From Sipunculus nudus (taxonomy: Eukaryota; Annelida; Sipuncula; Golfingiida; Sipunculidae), in contig CM049309.1 of NCBI GenBank assembly GCA_026874595.1, positions 22,491,033-22,555,032 on the forward strand: a DNA stretch of 64,000 bases, in the 5' to 3' direction. Below, piece by piece: positions 13,199 through 23,700 of this stretch. Under the pieces are notes generated by a model. It did not search any database. It was given only the letters and a program-made list of their open reading frames with translations, and was not told the origin of the DNA. How positions within the stretch are numbered: the stretch's first letter is position 1; each line of letters starts with the position of its first letter. The position numbers and the translations under genes are program-made.

Positions 13199-13480
13199 TT
13201 TTAGCTCAGCTGACTGAAAGTCATGCTAGACATAGCAATCATTCATTGTTGTCCTTCCATCCCTACTGTCGTCCGTTAACAGGGCACAAATCGTAATCGC
13301 TGGTTCCCGAAACTTTTAACATCCATGAAGGGCCATAAAATATCTCCCTGGACACCTGCAATAAGGTCACTGCCACCTATATTCTCTGACTTTCAGAGAC
13401 TGTTATGCGTCACCTGTATGTCAAATTCAGCTGCGCGTCATGGCCCAAGGGCGATTTGTTTCTTATTTAACTGAGCGTCC
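13199..13480 (+). repeat. Dispersed composite repeat, short copy
   Basis: Starts with TTTTTAGCTCAGCTGACTGA and AAGTCAT, followed by TTGTTGTCCTTCC, GTCGTCCGTTAAC, AGGGCACAAATCGTAA and ACATCCATGAAGGGCC. It ends near 13431-13470 with a degenerate CAGCTGCGCGTCATGGCCCA block that corresponds to the 3' terminus CAGCTGAGCGTCATGACCCA seen at 35544. This makes it the shortest copy with both termini visible. Confidence 0.65.
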
Positions 13481-16400
13481 CCGAATCTCCAGTTTTTTAC
13501 CTAATGAAAGCCCTGTCTTAGGATAAAGAAGGGTTGATCGGATTGAGAATTCTGAGACTTCAGAATGCAGGTGCCTATTCTGCGATCTTGTTTAATGTCA
13601 TTAATATTTTGTAGTTAACACTTGACAGGTGAGATAAGATCGAGGTGCATTTTCTATCTCATAATGAGTCAATAAGTCTCAAAGGGCAGTGGTGTTTAAG
13701 TCATGGCTTGTACTTCCGCAATATCTCGTAAAGTCTCAGTTATTATTATATTCGCTTTTTTTGGTCATAATTCGTGAGTACTTGAAATATATCGCCCGTT
13801 TCGTAAACGTGGGTGTGGATATTTTCAGGACAATATGTGAGTTATGTATATGAATATGCCAAATATTATATATAACTGTGAAAAGAACCGAAACAGGTAT
13901 CTGTGGGCAAAGTATCATCGGTGTACGTTAATTTATATAATAAGAATCTGGGAATATCAGTATAAATAATACATTATTACTGGTTACAAATAGGTAAGTC
14001 ATTTAAATACAAGATGAATTATATAAGTCCGAGCAGTGGGTCCTGAGTATAGTTCTATATCAAAGATGGGCGGTTTGTTAAGAACTCCATATGAATATAC
14101 AACTTGTCTTCGATTGAACAAGTAATTGTTGAACTAGATTAGCAGATTGGCAGTATGCCATACTTGTGCATTTTACTAATTAAGATATTATAATAAAGGC
14201 TGTTGAAACCGTTTCTACATAAAAAACATATATCAGTGCCACTCTTTTTATTGACACTCATTAAGGATTCGTCGAGAATAATATACAAGTCAGCTGGAGT
14301 TTTATCATCTGGAGGATATGCAATTGTCTACAATTGTGTCCATAAAGTTTGGTGAGGCTAGAAATAACGAAATATTCCCATGCAAGTTTTCTGCACATGA
14401 CCAATAACTGACTTTGGCCGGGCCTTATTTGAACCAAGGTCCTATAAATATATATGGATGCCCTGCGTGGTCTTCCATCGAAAATTAACCATATTCAAGG
14501 TAAAGGTTAAATAAATGGGACAATGCAGGTGAACTATAATATGCAGCAACTTGAAGTAAAAACATATATTCCGAATATGGGTTCTTTCATACTTAGTTAA
14601 CTTCCAACAGCTCTGACAAAAAAAAAACTAAATGGATACTGTATTAAACTTGTAATTCAAGATTTGATCGGACGTGATCTTTTAAGGGTAAATCCTGGCT
14701 AATATTCTTTCCAATAGAATTATGATAATCAGTTACTTATAAGGAAGAACACAATGAATATAGAGGTCTGGGGTCGTTTTAGGGGGTTATCTTCATTAAG
14801 AGATTATCGCACGCCACCACAAACTTTTCAACTTTTGAGGCTCTCAGCCCAGTACATAGAAGACAAAACGGACATTAACATGTGCAGTACGCGGGGATTT
14901 CGAACCATGTCATTTTTCCTTCTTGTCCCGAAAATGTGATCTACTTCTGCTACGGAAACCACTATATTATGAATGATCACCATCTTATTGATTAATAAAA
15001 CGGTAATTTGGAACCTCCATAGAGCCGGTAAACACGGTGTGGGGAATGTGATGATGTTTTACTGGCGTGGTGTATCGGAGTATTGGATGCAACGCCCACT
15101 GCTAAAGAATAATGTACTTGGAAAGGTTTAAACACAGGTGTGTACATCTGCATGCTTTGACTTAACTCTCAGAATATAGGTCACTGAAGCCTGATTTATG
15201 ATCTTTCAAGAAAAAACCTGGGACCTCGTCGAATCTTGATCTTGAAGTTTCTGGGTGTAACTGTTACGATTTGTGCAAGTCTGACTTGGTATGACAAGGT
15301 ATCTCATAAAAATGGACTCCTCAATTGCTATCTTAGTGACTTGTGCATTGCATTAGTGATTCTAACACTCTGTACATAACTGTGCGATTTAACATATTTG
15401 CATTGATTAATTGTTTCATTTTCTGTATATCTATATGAGTATTGACCATCTGACCATTAAAAAAAATCCTTTCCTATTTCATAGCACAGTTTTACACCCA
15501 GGAAGTAAAAATATGTACATAATAGAACACAGAACTGACGCATTATGCAGGACTGCCGTCAAATACGGTAAGAAAAAGGTTATCGGGCTGTATATCCTGT
15601 ATATCTGTACAAATCAATCAATTCTTGATGTTACAGATGTTTCATTCTTTCTAAAATATTTTTCTGAGGTTACAGGCCTTTCAAAACACAACGTAACATT
15701 GACATGTCCCAACTGTAGGAACTACGTTTATTTGATTTCCTTTCATAGAGTAAAAGATCGTTTCGTGCTATAATCCCAATTAAAACTTTGGTGGGCCGTC
15801 GGTGGCTAACTCACAATGTGCTTAAATCATATGGAACTTTTTGTGAATATGCACTGTTGGATGTACAGTCAGTTAAATGCTGAAATCGGCTAACTGTTAC
15901 GACTTAGTCCGTCTCTCGACCTGGATTGGTGTCCCCCCGCATGGATCTCCCCCTGTGGTCTGGACGTCTGGACCTCGGTCGTTATTGTTTGCGTCGGCAG
16001 CCAAGTCTTGCCAAGCGATTTGTCCTGTAATATCGAGGACAACACAAGAAAACGCGCACAACAGCAAATAACTTGTCAAGTGACTCCTACTGCCCTACAA
16101 AAGGGAATAACGCTCGAAATCCTCCGAGGACTGATTATTTTCATACAGGATATCCTGGCTGTTGCCAACTCCAAACAGCATACAATGAATTTCTGGACTT
16201 ATTATCGTTTTTTATTTTAATTCGTGTTGTTCATATTGTATATTATGCATTGCTTCGGATTAATAGAGCACCTTTATAGCACCTATAACGTCTTCTTTTT
16301 TACCTGTGAGGATACGTGTCTGATACGTGCTGCTGTCCGTCAAGGCAGATTTGCGGCCTGAATGAGGACCCTAACATAACAAATATTGTGAATTAGATCA

Positions 16401-16929
16401 TCTTCCAACAAACCTGGTCAAGGAATGCTAATATTTTCAATGTGATAAATATTTCCTTGCAACAAAGTTTAATTATCGGCAACTAATATCAGCTGTTGTG
16501 AGACCTTACTGAAAACAGTAGGCTTGTCTTTGCGGGAAAAGAACCATAGGACCTTTCAAATTTTCCTTTCTTTGGGGAATTAATAGGCTGTGGAGCTTGT
16601 TAACAAATAGAAGTATACGCCTAACACAGGGAAAACTGAGCGGCCTCAAGCTGAATAGAGAGCTGGGAACTCACCCCATGCTGCTTTGCTAAAAGTGCAA
16701 ACTGATATCTGAGGTGCGGCTGTTAAGAAGAAAAAGTGACATATTAGGCTATTATTGGATTTTGGGACCGCATTCGATATACAGTCGATCATCAGCTGTT
16801 ATGGAACTGGCTGTAATTTAGAAAAGTAGTATGTGGTAGTGTTCTTTCATGACTGGAAACATATTTGAACTAAAGAAAGAATTCAGTCATAAATGGTGAT
16901 GTTATGTCTTAAGCTGTTGAATTGGAGTG
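13481..16929. other. Putative intron, no exon recognised
   Basis: Several open frames of 60-120 codons occur (for example 15411-15773 on + and 15897-16079 on -), but none has a recognisable domain or paired splice sites. The region 15900-16070 is locally GC-richer and open on both strands, which can reflect composition alone. Confidence 0.4.
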
Positions 16930-16934
16930 TGATG

Positions 16935-17240
16935 AACCACAAAGGTTCCCACTTGGGTTAGTATTCTACACTGTACAGAGGCCCCTTGGGGATCCCCCTT
17001 GGGGCTTATTGCAGAAAACATAGTGTTAACTTTATGTGTTTTGCAAATGATAATCAAATGTATCCTTCTTGTAAACCAAATTTCAGTTTAAGTACACATG
17101 ACATGACAAAGAAAATAAAGGACCAATAAAGATGTTGAAACCGAGTGTATATTATTTGGGGCATAAAAAACAAAAAACATATGAGAACGATGAAAAATTT
17201 TGTTATTAGAGTTTGAGACAATTTAGGGTACTTCATAAAC
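16935..17240 (+). pseudogene. CR1/L2-like LINE reverse transcriptase fragment
   Basis: The fragment reads, with frame changes, as the fingers-to-palm part of a non-LTR reverse transcriptase. There is a degenerate GVPxGSIL block (about 16944-16968), a PLG stretch, KHSVNFMCF, then A-N-D-N at 17043-17054 where the active site A-D-D-x is expected, and QMYPSCKP. Further on come SLSTHDMTKKI and a KTExILFG-like motif (about 17130-17155). One catalytic aspartate is replaced by asparagine, and several stops are present. The fragment lies in the putative first intron of the secreted protein gene. The clade is inferred from the motif spacing; Jockey-superfamily relatives remain possible. Confidence 0.65.
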
Positions 17241-17936
17241 AGGCACTTAAAAAAGAAATGAGTATATTAATCAGGTCTGCAGTTCATTAGACCTGACATA
17301 CCGATTTAAACATGTTTCATCGTACTTTATACCATTATTCGAACGTCAACTAGATCCAGATGACATATTACTACATTTTAAGGTAAACTCGTGGAAACAT
17401 ACAGTAAATCATCTTGTTAGCTGTATTCACTGGAAGGTATTTTGCTAACATCTATATTTATACTACTTGAATAATTTGCCATGGGTAAATAAAATCTCGC
17501 TTTCATTTCGTTTTTCATAAATCTTTCGGAGGCGTAGAGATTTAGTGAATTAAAGTCACTAAAGACCTGATTACTCGCATGTTGGTGTTGAAACAATCCT
17601 TCATAACTTAGCATATCAAAATAATACTTACATTACAATAAAGTATGATAATATTTGTGATGAAGGTATTAAATATAAAATGGCAAATGTATTTTAGGTT
17701 CTCAATTTTTAAACCTTTAAATCCTAGAAAACACTGTGTACCAAGCGATATTACACACAACCGTGTTTCATGACAATATGTTAATAAAGTCGGCAGCATG
17801 AACTCTACATGGGTACTTAATTTTTATGCGTGTTACCTGATTACGTATAGTTTATATTTTCATATGATTATTTCATGAAATTCTCTCATTAGGATCGATT
17901 AGCAAATTTGATACATTGTTGTCCTTGCATTTGCAG

Positions 17937-18014
17937 AGATGGCCAACGAGAAGACAGAAAGGCAATTCCTGACAACATGTTTGAAAGGCAGCTTTTACAT
18001 TTTTTGTTTCATAG
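17937..18014 (+). CDS. Candidate cassette or alternative N-terminal exon (26 codons)
   Basis: A pyrimidine-rich tract ending TTTGCAG (17931-17936) precedes a 78-base open block that ends ATAG before GTACGT, a good donor at 18015. Read in phase 1 (two leading bases, one trailing), it encodes 25 residues: a charged start (MANEKTERQ) followed by a hydrophobic run (FYIFCFI). The ATG at 17939 has purines around it and a G at +4. The exon is symmetric 1-1, so it could be skipped or included between 11365-11527 and 20278-20772. Alternatively, with 5'UTR upstream, it could supply its own signal-anchor N-terminus continuing into the GICTAE start of the next exon. Splice sites are visible; use of the exon is inference. 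Confidence 0.3.
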
Positions 18015-19177
18015 GTACGTTAAAATCCATTTTCAAAGTATCAATTTGATAAGGGAAATATCACATCTTTCTGAGTTTTTATCTACTAGATCATCCTATT
18101 GGACTTTTGTTCAAATAGAACTCAGCAGAAAAAAAAATACGATGAGAAAAAGAGACATTGTGGAGATTTTTTGTTGTTGTTAAATTTCTTGTAACCTCTA
18201 ACTCGCTCGCATTTTTATTCATATTAAATTGAGTGATATAACGGCTTAACTTCATTCACGCTGAATGAAAATTAAATATCCAATGTTCTTTGAAAGCGCA
18301 GTATATTACATACAATATAATTATAATTCCATGTATATTTTAATCAGTTGCACTAATGTCATAAAAAATGGCTATATAAAAGTCTTAAGAAATGTGACAC
18401 TTGGCATTTTTCATAAACGTCAGAGCCATTCCAGTCGAGGCTCTGCTCGAACCTTGAGACAAAGGGACATCCCTGTGCCACAATGGAAAGAAGTTTTTGT
18501 GTAAAAAAAAAATGAAACATGACGGTGAACCTCAATACTTCCATAATTTTATGGCGTTTTGATACGACGATTTAACGCTTCTGAAAAGTTAATTCAAATC
18601 TGCTTATTACCTTTTACGTGAATTTGAAAACAGACAAACCAACCAAAGGACCAAGGCAAAAAAATATAATACCTTCGCCTGCCCGATGACGTTTTATAAT
18701 CATATAATCATAGTCACCAGATATGCTAATTAGAGATCTGCTTCAATAAACAAGTTTTTGCAAATTGTATTAGGTTCTTACTCGAATATTGCCCAATGAT
18801 TAAAATAATGTAGATGACAACGATTGTGTTGAATGCGGCATATCCCTCTGAAACCTTAAATGTCTTAAACGTGAAAAGATATTTTCTTCACGTTAAGTTA
18901 TATTTTATATACTGAGTCAAGTGATTCTGTTTCTTGTTTATTAGATATCGTTCTACTATCATTGTACACTTCTAAGCACCTGTTAATGCGATTTTACAAC
19001 ATGTATAAACCAGTCAATACTGAATTCAGTCTGTACATGTGTAACCCAACAAATGGAAGAACCCTGTCGGCTGTGGTGTTAGGAGATCAAAGGTCAAGAT
19101 TACATCTGAAGTTATTCTCAATATGGCTTTCAGATGATGAAATTCTTGTTGGGAGTATATGGCTAAAATGGTATGCT
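18015..19177. other. Putative intron 2, no exon recognised
   Basis: AT-rich with two open frames of 60-80 codons (about 18265-18504 on + and 18359-18544 on -) that overlap each other and lack splice or domain support. Confidence 0.4.
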
Positions 19178-19214
19178 TGTCAGCTAAGCGTCATGACCCA
19201 TGGGTCACTTGTTT
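19178..19214 (+). repeat. 3' terminus of the dispersed composite repeat
   Basis: CAGCTAAGCGTCATGACCCA followed by TGGGTCACTTGTT is nearly identical to the end of the large copy at 35544-35577. The body of the repeat upstream is too diverged to delimit. Confidence 0.65.
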
Positions 19215-20277
19215 AATTATTATGCGCGTTCGTGAGACTTCCTTTACCTTTTTAAAAACAAATGTTCACTTTATAACAATTCCTTTCAACAAATACTTCC
19301 TTTATTTGGATTCCACGGGTGGCTCATGAGATACATGACTCTAGTCACATCATACCATATTAATCAAGGAAACTTCCTCACAAAACGTGATCTTATGTAA
19401 AGTGATCATTTTAGTTTCACTTTTTTTTAATGTTTACACATTTAGTTTACACATATTGCCTTATGGCCTGGAATTTGTACATACGTTTGGGATATTTCGT
19501 TGCAATGCGAGGCGAAGCGGTTAAATCAAAATACATCTGGTCGGCGATTTAAAGGTGAAAAGGGAGACCTTCATGTCCTGAATTGGGACTCACATGATGT
19601 CCGTGCTGAGTTCAATGGAGAGTGAATGAATTTCAAGCACCGTATTTTCTTGAAAGACCCATATGGTCGCGTGGTATATGCATGGACTAGGCACCTGCCA
19701 AGGGCTTTCTACAGTATAAATGTCATAATCAGTGAACGACATCGTGTGTTTATGTTTGAAATTTAATAGATTTAGAAAAACTACCGAGGTTTACATTTGT
19801 ATCAACTAGACATTATTACACAACATTCTTGACAAGTCATCTTAAATCATTTTGGACAATTATTATAAAAAATATATAAAACAAATGTTAAACTAAAAAA
19901 TCAACTCTAAAAACAGCAAACGGTTATGCCTTTGTATCTGACCATTTCCATGTATTTATCTTCATGCTATATGTGCAGCATTTTCCATTTTTATTCTATA
20001 TATGTTCCATATTGAACGTGCTCGCTCACTCATCCCTATCGAGGATCCGCCCGGCAGGATGAGTGTAGTAAATTTGCCATATATGTGTATACAATTGAAA
20101 TATTCACTGGACCCAGGACTCTGTTAAAAATCAGCACATTGTGCTGAATAGGCCATCCTGGTAAAAGATCTTTGAAATAAATAAAATATTAAAATAAATG
20201 GAACTCTGCTTTCTAAAACACTTGATGTGTTTCACAGGATAAAAAAAGAACATTAATAATTGGTTTTGTCAAATCAG

Positions 20278-20772
20278 GTATATGCACTGCCGAACTGAGG
20301 TCAATAGGGCCGAAACTGATTGATCGTCCCTTCAAAGATGGAGATGGATTATTGATAATCTTACCGGCCCCGACTGATCCAGCTTTACACACAGGGGAGC
20401 GACGATTAAATCATTTTAGGCTCTACGCAAAATATAAAGGAGAGATACGTCTGCAGGTGTGGCGGAAAACCACTCATAACTCAGTCTTTACCCTCCGGGG
20501 AACCACCACCAGCTACACGTTGTCTAGTCCTGGGATACACCACGTCACTCCTACCACGCCAGTGACCATTCGAGAAAGAGACTTTACTGGATTTTACACT
20601 CCAGGTCCGGGGATCATACCATTCGAAACAATCAATGGATGTACAGGCCAACGACTGTACTATAAGTATCCTGCATCATCAGATCTCACTTTGGGAGCGA
20701 ATGTTACCTTCCCCGGAAATACGATGACACAGCGGTGCCGTAACTACTCTTTACAAATAGTGTTAGCGCCAG
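20278..20772 (+). CDS. Exon encoding a large extracellular-type module of unknown family
   Basis: A single open block of 495 bases (165 codons) starts after an AG at 20276-20277 (GTCAAATCAG) and ends at CCAG before GTACAT. Both boundaries are phase 1, as is usual for shuffled extracellular domains. The translation starts GICTAELRS. It contains KDGDGLLIILPAP, HFRLYAKYKGEIRLQVW, a threonine/serine-rich strand-like stretch, DFTGFYTPGPGIIPF, two cysteines around GCTGQRLYY and QRCRNY, and two NxS/T sites (NVT, NYS). Alternating hydrophobic and polar residues suggest a beta-sandwich ectodomain. Composition and GC content differ sharply from the flanking DNA, and there are no stops. I do not recognise the family. 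It is followed, in compatible phase, by the PAN exon at 26483. Confidence 0.65.
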
Positions 20773-23700
20773 GTACATATTTTTACATTATCTTTCTTAA
20801 TATATATCCTTCTGACTGATATCCTTTACTCTATTTTTAGATTGCTTCTAACTGTGTTAATTGTAATAAAGTCTGTTCTAATGGTTTCTTAAATAATCTG
20901 TATCATGCCAGCGCAGCCATAGTTACCTTATCTAAATTAAGGAAATATGCCTCTGGTCAAACAAAACTGCACAGAAGAAACCATCGGCATTGCATATAAG
21001 CGAAATTCAGAACAAAGCAGGATATTGATTGACACGTGTTTCAAACGTGATAACATTAGAAGCAAAAATCTGAGGCAATGGTTTGAAGCCTTGCAATACA
21101 AATCATAATTTATATCTATATTCTTTTATCTCTGATTCATACAGGTATTCATATATATATGACAAGAACAAACATACAACATATATAAAGTGAATCATTG
21201 GTAAAAGTATTGTGATTGAAACCTTTGCATTCATAATTTCACGATCAATGTTTTGTCTAATTTATAACACTTAAAATTATTACAGATGCAGCTTAACATT
21301 TTCTTTTTATGGAATCATATCTGATGGAATAAATTAGAATCGTTCGTGTATCTCTTGTAATGCTTATATCTTAAACGGTTAAGGGCGAAAGACCAGTCTG
21401 AAAAAAGAGGCAGTAGCGGGGGTTATAGCCTGATATCACACAGAGAGATCTTGTCTCGTGGATGTAGTCTGATATCACATAGAGCTACCTAGTCGTGTGG
21501 TTATAGTCTGATATCACACAGAGAGAACTTGTTTCGTGGTTATAGTCTGATATAATACAGAGAGATCAAGTCTCGTGGATATAGTCTGATATCAGACAGC
21601 GAGACCTAGTCTCATGGTTATAGTCTGATATCACACAGAGATATCTAGCCTTGTTGTTCAAGTGTGATTTCAAACAGAGAAATGTAGTCCCATGCTTAAA
21701 GTCTGATATCACACAGAGATATCTAATCTTAAAGTTAAAGTCTGATATAACACAAGAATATCTACACCCGTGTATATAGTCTGATATTACACGGAGAGAT
21801 CTAGTCACGCGGTTATAGTCTGATATCACACAGAGATATCTAGTCTCGAGGCTATAGTCGGATATCACAAAAGGAGATCTGGTCTGGTGGTTATAGTCTG
21901 ATATTATACGGGGAGATCTAGTCCCGTGTTTTTTTTCTGACATTAGATTGAGAGATCTGGTGTCATGGTTAGAGTCTGATATTACACAGAGAGATGGAGT
22001 CCCATGGTTATAGTCTGATATAACACACAGAGATCTGGTCTCGTGGTTAGAGTATGATGTTACACAGAGAGATCTGGTCTCGTGTTTATAGTCTGATATC
22101 ACATTGAGAGATCTAGTCCCATGGTTATAGTCTGATATCACACACACAGATCTAGTCTCGTGGTTAGAGTCTGATGTTACACAGAGAGATCTCGTCTCGT
22201 GTTTATAGTCTGATATCACATTGAGAGTTCTAGTCCCATGGTTATAGTCTGATATCACACACACAGATCTAGTCTCGTGGATTGAGTCTGATGTTACACA
22301 TAGAGATCTGGTCTCGTGTTTATAGTCTGATATCTAGATAACTAGTCTGATAACTAGTTAGTGGTTATAATCTGATATCACACAGAGATATTTAGTCTGA
22401 TGGTTATAGTCTAATATCACACACAGGTATTTTGGTTATAATCGGATATCATGCAGAGAGAACTCCTGGATAGAGTCTGATATCAGGCAGAGAGACCTAG
22501 TCTCGTGATTAGGGTCTGATATCACACAGAGCGATCTAGTCACGTGGTTATAGTCTCATATCACATAGAATCACATAGAGGGATCTAATCTCATTGTTAT
22601 AGTCTGATAGCAGGCAGAGACAGCTAGTTTCGGGGTTATAGTCTGCTATCACACAGAGAGATCTAGTCCCCATGGATATAGTCTGATATCACATTGACAG
22701 ATCTAGTTCCGTGGTTATAATCTGATATCACACAGAGATATTAAGTCTCATGGTTATAGCCTAATATCACACACAGATAGTTTGTATTGTGGTTATAGTC
22801 TGATATCATGCAGAGAGAACTGGTCTCCTGGATATAATCTGATATCAGACGGAGACACCTAGTCTCGCGATTATATTCTTATATCACACAGAGCTACCTA
22901 GTCACGTGGTTTTAGAATGATATCACATAGAGGGATCTAGTCTCATTGTTATAGTCTCATAGCAGGCAGTGACAGCTAGTTTCATGTTTATAGTCTGATA
23001 TTACACGAAGAGATATAGTCTTGTGATTATAGACTGATATCATAGAGAGAGCTGGTCTCGTGGTTATAGTGTGATATCACACAGAGATATGCAGTCTCGT
23101 TGTTCAAGTCTGATATCACACTGAGTTATCACTTCCCGTTGTTCAAGTCTGATATCACACAGAGAAATCTAGTCCCGTACTTAAAGTCTGATATCACATA
23201 GAGATATCTATTCCCATGGTTAAAGTCTGATATCACAGAGAGATATCTTGTCCCTGTCACACCGAGAGATCTAGTCCCGTGGTTATACTCTGTTAATACA
23301 CAGAGATGTCAAGTCACGCGCTTATAGTCTGATATCACACAGATTTTTCTAGTCCCGTGGTTATAGTCTGATATTACACGGAAAGATCTAGTCCCATGGT
23401 TATAGTCTGATACCTCACAGGGATGTCGAGTCTCATGGTTATAGACTGATATCACACAGAGATATCTAGTCTCATGGCTATAGTCTAATATCACACAGAG
23501 ATATAAAGTCTCGTTGTTCAAGTCTGATATCACACAGAGATATCTGATCTCATAGTTAAAGTCTGATATAACAAAAGATATCTAGTCCCATGGTTAAAGT
23601 CTGATATCACATGGAGATATCTAATCCCTATCACACTGAGATATTTAATCCCTTGGTTATAGTCTGATGTCACACAGAGAGATGTAGTCCCGTGGTTATA

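Noticed and set aside
15897-16079. Secreted peptide on the minus strand (hydrophobic start MTSYLLLCAF)
   Set aside because: The opposite strand is open over the same bases. There is no splice or promoter context and the frame ends after 60 codons.
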